Part shown: piece by piece, positions 59,419 to 64,000 of the stretch | Position numbering within the stretch: position 1 is the stretch's first letter | Layout: each line of letters opens with the position of its first letter | From: JAKPUX01 sp964436305 | GTDB taxonomy: Bacteria; Zhuqueibacterota; Zhuqueibacteria; Residuimicrobiales; Residuimicrobiaceae | Direction: 5' to 3' | Length of the DNA stretch: 64,000 bases | NCBI GenBank assembly: GCA_964436305.1 | Contig: CAYTCI010000007.1 | Location: forward strand, 21,745 to 85,744 | Notes under the pieces: model-generated | Told to the model about the DNA's origin: nothing | Databases searched by the model: none | Seen by the model: only the letters and a program-made list of their open reading frames with translations | Position numbers and translations under genes: made by a program

Positions 59419-61809
59419 ATGGCTGACTTTGAAAAGCTGGGGATGTTTTATCTGGGCAAGGAGTACGATCCAGAAAAACGGGCCCTTCTCGATAGCCTGG
59501 TGATGTACGACTCCAAGGATCTGGTCACCCATGGGGTCTGTATCGGCATGACCGGCAGCGGCAAGACCGGCCTCTGCATCTCCCTGCTGGAGGAGGCGGC
59601 GATCGACAACATCCCCGCTCTCATCATCGATCCCAAGGGGGACATGACCAACCTGCTGCTCACCTTCCCCGGGCTGCTGCCGGCCGAATTTGCCCCATGG
59701 ATCAACGAGGACGATGCCCGCCGCGAGAACAAGACCCCCGAGGCCTTTGCCGCGGCGCAGGCAGAGCTCTGGAAGAACGGGCTCGCCCAGTGGGGCGAAG
59801 ACGGAGCGCGGATTCAGCGCCTGCGCGATGCCGCCCGCTTCACCATCTTCACGCCGGGCAGCTCGGCCGGTACCCCCATCTCCATCCTCAGCAGCTTCGC
59901 CCGCCCGGCGGAGGATCTCCTGCTCGATTCCGAGGCCACCGGCGACCTGATCTCCTCGACCGTCACCAGCCTGCTCGGCCTCATCGGTATCACCGCTGAT
60001 CCGGTCAAGAGCCGCGAGCATATCCTTCTTTCCAACATCTTCAACCAGGCCTGGCAGAATGGCAAGGATCTGGACCTGGCCACCCTGATCACCGCCATCC
60101 AGAATCCTCCCTTCGAACGCGTCGGTGCCTTTGCCGTCGACACCTTTTATCCTGCCAAGGAGCGCTTCGAGCTGGCCCTGGCCCTCAATAACCTGCTGGC
60201 GGCCCCGGGCTTCTCCACCTGGATGGAGGGCGAGCCCATGGACATCGGCCGCCTGCTCTACGCCGAGGACGGCAAGCCGCGCCACTCGATCTTTTACATC
60301 GCCCATCTCAGCGATTCGGAGCGGATGTTTTTCGTCACGCTGCTCTTCAACCAGATGGTCTCGTGGATGCGCAGCCAGCCCGGCACCACCAGCCTGCGCG
60401 CCATCCTCTATATGGACGAGGTCGCCGGCTACCTGCCCCCCGTGGCGGCGCCGCCCTCCAAAAAACCGCTGATGGTCATGCTCAAGCAGGCCCGCGCCTT
60501 TGGCGTCGGGGTGATGCTGGCGACCCAGAACCCGGTCGATCTCGATTACAAGGCCCTCTCCAACACCGGGACCTGGTTCATCGGCCGGCTGCAGACCCAG
60601 CAGGATATCGAAAAGGTGATCGAGGGCCTGCGCAGCGGCGCCGGCGACCTCGATCCCCGGGTAAGCAAAGCCCTCGCCGCCCTCGGCAAACGGGTTTTTC
60701 TCATGAAGAACATCCATGAGAGCGAGCCCGTGATCTTTCAGTCGCGATGGGCGCTCTCCTATCTGCGCGGCCCCCTGACCCTGGCCCAGATCAAAAAGCT
60801 GGCCGCGCCTGCCGGCAGCACCCCGCGCGCGGCGGCAGCCCCCGCCAGGGCGGCCTTTGCCAGCGATGCGGAAATACGGCCCGCACTGCCGCCGCAGATC
60901 GTCGAGTACTTCGCCCCCCTGCGCGGAAGTCTCAAGTCCGACGCCCGGCTGATCTACCGCCCGGGCGTACTCGGCCTGGCGGACGTGAATTTCGCCCCGG
61001 GGCAGTCCCAGCGCCTCGGCCGGATCGCCTGGATCGACGAGGGACCGGTGCCGGTGGACTGGGAGAAGGCGGTCGAAACCCCCTTTTCCGAAAACGACCT
61101 GGAAAAAACGCCCGAGGAGAAGGCCGAATTCACCCGCCTGGCCTCCCCGGCCGCCAAACCCGAAAACTATACCCTCTGGAGCAAAAATCTGGCGGACACC
61201 CTCTACCGCACCGCCAAGGTCGATCTCTTCACCAGCACCTCGCTCAAGCTGACTTCCCAGCCGGGGGAGTCGGAGCGCGATTTCCGCATCCGCATCAGCC
61301 AGCTCGCCCGCGAGCGGCGCGATGAAGCGGTCGACCAATTGCGCAAACGCTATGAGAGCAAAATGGCCACCATCCAGGACCGCGTCATGCGGGCTGAACA
61401 AAAAGTCGAAAAAGAGAAGAGCGATTACCGCGCCCAGACCATGTCCACCGCCGTCTCGGTCGGGGCGACCATCCTCGGCGCCTTCTTCGGCCGTAAAAGC
61501 CTCTCCGCCTCGACCCTGAGCCGGGCCGGCAGCGCCATGCGCAGCGGCATGCGCACCGCCAAGGAACACGGCGATATCTCCAATGCTGAAGAATCCCTGG
61601 ATGTCCTCAAGCAGCGACTTGATGAATTGCAGCAGGAACTCAACCTGGAGATCGCCCGGATCGAGGAACAAACCGATCCGATGGCGCAGCCCCTGGAGGC
61701 TACCGCGCTGCGGCCGAAAAAGGGCGATATCACGGTCCGGCTCACCGCTCTGGTTTGGCTGCCCTACTGGCAGAGCAGCGATGGCAAGCGGGAGCCCTGC
61801 TACCTCTAG
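59419..61809 (+). CDS. HerA-like ATP-binding protein
   Basis: A 796-residue ATPase of the HerA/DUF87 type. The Walker A is CIGMTGSGKTGLC near residue 44-56, Walker B LRAILYMDEVAGYLP near residue 330, followed by LATQNPVDLDYKALSNTGTWFIGRL. Residues about 640-700 are coiled coil (MATIQDRVMRAEQKVEKEKS), then a Gly-rich hydrophobic stretch (VSVGATILGAFFGRK) and a second coiled coil. HerA relatives are hexameric DNA-translocating motors, but this subfamily has no defined role. GAGAGG lies upstream of the ATG. It precedes archease and rtcB. Confidence 0.86.
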   Translation: MADFEKLGMFYLGKEYDPEKRALLDSLVMYDSKDLVTHGVCIGMTGSGKTGLCISLLEEAAIDNIPALIIDPKGDMTNLLLTFPGLLPAEFAPWINEDDARRENKTPEAFAAAQAELWKNGLAQWGEDGARIQRLRDAARFTIFTPGSSAGTPISILSSFARPAEDLLLDSEATGDLISSTVTSLLGLIGITADPVKSREHILLSNIFNQAWQNGKDLDLATLITAIQNPPFERVGAFAVDTFYPAKERFELALALNNLLAAPGFSTWMEGEPMDIGRLLYAEDGKPRHSIFYIAHLSDSERMFFVTLLFNQMVSWMRSQPGTTSLRAILYMDEVAGYLPPVAAPPSKKPLMVMLKQARAFGVGVMLATQNPVDLDYKALSNTGTWFIGRLQTQQDIEKVIEGLRSGAGDLDPRVSKALAALGKRVFLMKNIHESEPVIFQSRWALSYLRGPLTLAQIKKLAAPAGSTPRAAAAPARAAFASDAEIRPALPPQIVEYFAPLRGSLKSDARLIYRPGVLGLADVNFAPGQSQRLGRIAWIDEGPVPVDWEKAVETPFSENDLEKTPEEKAEFTRLASPAAKPENYTLWSKNLADTLYRTAKVDLFTSTSLKLTSQPGESERDFRIRISQLARERRDEAVDQLRKRYESKMATIQDRVMRAEQKVEKEKSDYRAQTMSTAVSVGATILGAFFGRKSLSASTLSRAGSAMRSGMRTAKEHGDISNAEESLDVLKQRLDELQQELNLEIARIEEQTDPMAQPLEATALRPKKGDITVRLTALVWLPYWQSSDGKREPCYL

Positions 61810-61866
61810 CGCAACAGCCCGGTCCGTGCCGGTTTGGCAGCGATACCCTTTATGCGAGGGCAGCAT

Positions 61867-62310
61867 ATGCAGAGTGACAACGACAGGCTTAACCCGGGAT
61901 ACAGAATCCTCGACCATACCGCGGATGTCGGCCTCGAATTCGAGGCCGGCTCCCTTCCGCAGCTCTTCGCCGTCGCAGCCGACGGTCTGATGCACCTCAT
62001 CTGCCCGCATTGTCAGATCAAGCCGCTGCAAAGCCACGCCATGCAGGTCTGCGGCGAGAACCTCGAAGAACTGCTGGTGAACTGGCTCTCCGAACTCAAC
62101 TACCTCTGCCAGGTGCAGCACTTCCTCACGGCCCGGGCGGAGGTACGCGAAATCCACGACCGTTTTTTGCAGGCGGAGGTACTGGGCGAACGCTGTGACC
62201 CGCTGCGCCACACCCTCCGCAGCGAGATCAAGGCCGTAACCTATCACCGCATCGAGGTGCGCCATGAAACCGCGAGCCAATGGCGGGGGCGGGTCTATTT
62301 CGACATCTGA
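61867..62310 (+). CDS. Archease (RtcB cofactor)
   Basis: A 147-residue archease. The N-terminal motif YRILDHTADVGLEFEA is characteristic, with the metal-binding Asp/His residues, and the C-terminus has VTYHRIEVRHE and a final acidic RVYFDI, as in the family. Archease speeds guanylylation and turnover of RtcB. The ATG at 61867 has GAGG 7 nt upstream. Its last 47 nt overlap the start of rtcB, a direct sign that the two work together. Confidence 0.92.
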   Translation: MQSDNDRLNPGYRILDHTADVGLEFEAGSLPQLFAVAADGLMHLICPHCQIKPLQSHAMQVCGENLEELLVNWLSELNYLCQVQHFLTARAEVREIHDRFLQAEVLGERCDPLRHTLRSEIKAVTYHRIEVRHETASQWRGRVYFDI

Positions 62311-63745
62311 TCCCGCCCTGCACCCCCTCTCCGATTTCCTCTTCGAGATCCCCCGCACCGGCAAGATGCGCGTTCCGGCGCGCATCTACGCCAGCGAAGC
62401 CATGATTCCCGACATCCTCAAGGACAAGGCCGTTGAGCAAGCCGCCCAGGTGGCGTGGCTTCCCGGCATCATCGGTTATTCCTTCGCCATGCCGGATATC
62501 CATTGGGGGTATGGTTTTCCCATCGGCGGTGTGGCCGCCTTTGATCTCGAGGAGGGCATCATCTCGCCGGGCGGCGTCGGTTATGACATCAACTGCGGGG
62601 TCCGGCTGCTGCGCACCGATCTGCGGCGCCAGGAGATCCTCCCCCGTCTGTCGATGGCAGTCGATGCACTTTTTCGGGCGATTCCCAGCGGCGTGGGCTC
62701 CACCGGCCGGTTCAAGCTCAACGAGAAAGAGCAGCGGCGGGTCCTGCAGCAGGGCGCGCGCTGGGCCGTCGAGAAGGGCTATGGCGATGGCGAGGAACTG
62801 GACAAAATCGAGGAGAACGGCGAGATGCCGGGCGCAGATCCCGATCAGGTCAGCGCTCGCGCGAGGGAACGGGGACGCGGGCAACTGGGGACGCTCGGCT
62901 CGGGCAACCATTTCATCGAACTGGGTGTGGTGGCCGAGATCTGTGATGCCGCCGCGGCCGACGCCATGGGTTTGCATATCGACCAGATCACCCTGCTGAT
63001 CCATACCGGATCCCGCGGGCTCGGCCATCAGGTTTGCGAAGACTCCATCAGGGAGATGTTGCTGGCCTCCCGCAAATACGCGATCGAACTGCCGGACCGG
63101 CAGCTCTGCTGCGCCCCGATCTCCTCACCGGAGGGCCAGCGGTATCTGGCGGTCATGTCCGCTGCGGTCAATTTCGCCTTCGCCAACCGCCAGATGATCG
63201 CTCATAGCGCAGGCGAGGCGCTTTTGCAGGCCCTGCAGATCACCCCGCGCGCCCTCAATTTGCAGACAGTCTATGAGGTCGCGCACAACATTGCCAAGAT
63301 CGAAACCCATCGAATTCAGGGCCAGATGCGCCGGGTGTGTGTACATCGCAAGGGGGCAACCCGGGCCTTCGGCCCGCACCACCCGGAGATCCCGGCCGAC
63401 TATCGGGAAATCGGCCAGCCGGTGCTGATCCCCGGAGATATGGGACGCTGCTCCTATCTGCTAGCCGGCACCGAGGGAGCGATGCAGCAAACCTTCGGAT
63501 CGGCCTGCCATGGCGCCGGACGGCTGATGAGCCGTACGCAAGCCCTCAAGTTCGCCAGAGGCCGCTCACTGACGCGGGAGCTCGCCGATCGCGGCATCCA
63601 GATTCGCGCCGCCAGCCATGAGACGCTGGCTGAAGAACTTCCGGAGGCCTACAAGGATGTCACCCGGGTGGTCGATGCCGTGGTCGGCGCCGGGCTGGCC
63701 AAAAAGGTGGCGAAATTGCGCCCCCTGGCGGTGGTCAAGGGCTGA
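62264..63745 (+). CDS. rtcB: RNA-splicing/repair ligase RtcB
   Basis: A 493-residue RtcB, which joins 2',3'-cyclic phosphate or 3'-phosphate RNA ends to 5'-OH ends using GTP. Metal and catalytic motifs are GGVGYDINCGVRL (Asp108, Cys111), LGSGNHFIEL, SRGLGHQV, HNIAKIE, VHRKGATRAF and SACHGAGR with His416, the residue that carries GMP. Everything needed is present. GAGGTGCG precedes the ATG inside the archease gene. It is the last gene of the operon; bacteria with archease in the same operon usually show the archaeal-like RtcB form, as here. Confidence 0.96.
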   Translation: MKPRANGGGGSISTSDPALHPLSDFLFEIPRTGKMRVPARIYASEAMIPDILKDKAVEQAAQVAWLPGIIGYSFAMPDIHWGYGFPIGGVAAFDLEEGIISPGGVGYDINCGVRLLRTDLRRQEILPRLSMAVDALFRAIPSGVGSTGRFKLNEKEQRRVLQQGARWAVEKGYGDGEELDKIEENGEMPGADPDQVSARARERGRGQLGTLGSGNHFIELGVVAEICDAAAADAMGLHIDQITLLIHTGSRGLGHQVCEDSIREMLLASRKYAIELPDRQLCCAPISSPEGQRYLAVMSAAVNFAFANRQMIAHSAGEALLQALQITPRALNLQTVYEVAHNIAKIETHRIQGQMRRVCVHRKGATRAFGPHHPEIPADYREIGQPVLIPGDMGRCSYLLAGTEGAMQQTFGSACHGAGRLMSRTQALKFARGRSLTRELADRGIQIRAASHETLAEELPEAYKDVTRVVDAVVGAGLAKKVAKLRPLAVVKG

Positions 63746-63747
63746 AA

Positions 63748-63773
63748 TCAACAGAAAGCGAAATTGCTGTTGA
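63748..63773. repeat. Inverted repeat TCAACAG-N12-CTGTTGA
   Basis: Perfect 7-bp arms (63748-63754 and 63767-63773) just after rtcB. The right arm overlaps the -35 of the next promoter, so it could be an operator. It lacks a T-run to be a standard terminator. Confidence 0.4.
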
Positions 63774-63798
63774 CTTTTAAGTCACAACGCCCTATATT
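63770..63798 (+). promoter_or_regulatory. Strong promoter at the right edge
   Basis: TTGACT (63770-63775), 17 bp, TATATT (63793-63798): each box is one base off consensus. Confidence 0.65.
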
Positions 63799-63996
63799 TT
63801 AACAGACCCCGTACATATCGCCGCAGCGCTTGCGGAAAGACCATTCCGGCGGGCGGCCGATTCCATATACACACTCGCAGATATCAGGCCCCGTGTGTCG
63901 CTCATTATAAAGCCTGAAATCCCCAATCTTTTGCCAGAATACCTGTCCATATAATCGAACATCCAGTTGATATTGGGTCCGTGAGGGGGGATCTTG
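63799..63996 (+). other. About 200-nt leader before a gene cut off at the edge
   Basis: No gene is seen here. It contains a CCGCA-GCGCT-TGCGG hairpin near 63821-63835 and ends with AGGGGGG 7 nt before an ATG at 63997, which should start the next gene. A long structured leader suggests RNA-level control, but I do not recognise a known riboswitch. Confidence 0.4.
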
Positions 63997-64000
63997 ATGC

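Noticed and set aside
59362..62385. Open frame of about 1,000 codons on the minus strand opposite the HerA-like gene
   Set aside because: It mirrors the real gene in a GC-rich sequence: no ribosome site, no family motif, and composition rich in Gly/Asp/Gln/Arg as expected from antisense frames.
1..64000. CRISPR arrays, tRNA, rRNA, insertion sequences, prophage genes
   Set aside because: No regularly spaced repeats, no cloverleaf-like sequence in the intergenic regions, and no transposase, integrase or phage structural gene was found by eye. Small RNAs cannot be excluded.

Overview
The window is about 64 kb of GC-rich (roughly 60%) bacterial chromosome, densely packed with genes and read with the standard code. 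I found no rRNA, tRNA, CRISPR array, insertion sequence or phage module. The gene content is that of a Gram-negative cell: lipid A and LPS enzymes (LpxB, LpxK, an LpxL/HtrB-type acyltransferase, a DUF374 acyltransferase, two GT9 heptosyltransferase-like proteins), a TonB-dependent receptor with a carboxypeptidase-regulatory N-domain, DUF4249 and DUF4292 lipoproteins, a SprA-reminiscent outer-membrane protein at the left edge, and DUF4388 signalling proteins. Together these suggest the FCB group, outside the classical Bacteroidetes (a KSB1/Calditrichota/Fibrobacterota-like lineage). That placement is inference from gene families, not a phylogeny. Vegetative promoters can be read by eye and are E. 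coli-like: TTGxxx, usually 17 bp, then most often TATATT.

Layout. 1-1734 (minus): an NHL-repeat protein and a large secreted protein cut by the window edge. 1.8-6.8 kb (plus): NlpC/P60 lipoprotein, RlmD-type methyltransferase, DEAD-box helicase, endonuclease IV. 6.9-9.4 kb (minus): Nif3-like protein, thioredoxin reductase, LiaF-like protein. 9.4-13.2 kb (plus): SpoU methyltransferase, CPBP protease, SpoIID-domain protein, receiver-like protein, terminator. 13.2-18.2 kb (plus): L-aspartate oxidase, an OLD-like ATPase with no nuclease domain, a methyltransferase and a glycosyltransferase. 18.3-24 kb: a divergent glycosyltransferase and YfhO-type membrane protein, then a histidine kinase/SDR pair. 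24-32.3 kb (minus): acyltransferase, GT9, TsaC, GT9, DUF3108 protein, TonB receptor, DUF4249 lipoprotein and an unknown membrane protein.

32.3-37.7 kb (minus) is the most unusual region. It encodes two DUF4388 proteins whose receiver domains both have Glu where the phosphorylated Asp should be, a GTPase-like C-terminal domain and a separate small GTPase-like protein that both lack the P-loop lysine, a small Cys-rich protein and a membrane-anchored MA-type metallopeptidase. One of the DUF4388 genes ends in a run of ten adenines, and a well-formed 41-codon extension lies one frame away. Next (37.7-41.5 kb, minus) come a zinc-finger anti-sigma-like protein, an unknown protein that may be a diverged sigma-like factor, a sigma-54-type promoter match in front of it, and an NtrC-family activator with its own promoter and terminator.

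41.5-50 kb (minus) is an envelope operon: TPR lipoprotein, DUF4292 lipoprotein, GT2, Gfo/Idh/MocA oxidoreductase, isoprenylcysteine-methyltransferase-like protein, LpxB, DUF374, LpxK. 50-56.3 kb (minus) holds GlgC, a GHMP sugar kinase, a DAK2-DegV fusion that looks like a one-piece fatty acid kinase, PlsY and an EamA transporter, so acyl-phosphate production and its use by PlsY sit side by side. 56.3-63.8 kb (plus) holds a tandem GT2 protein, a phosphoglucosamine-mutase-type enzyme, a HerA-like ATPase, archease and the RNA ligase RtcB. The right end carries a strong promoter, a leader of about 200 nt, and the start codon of another gene.
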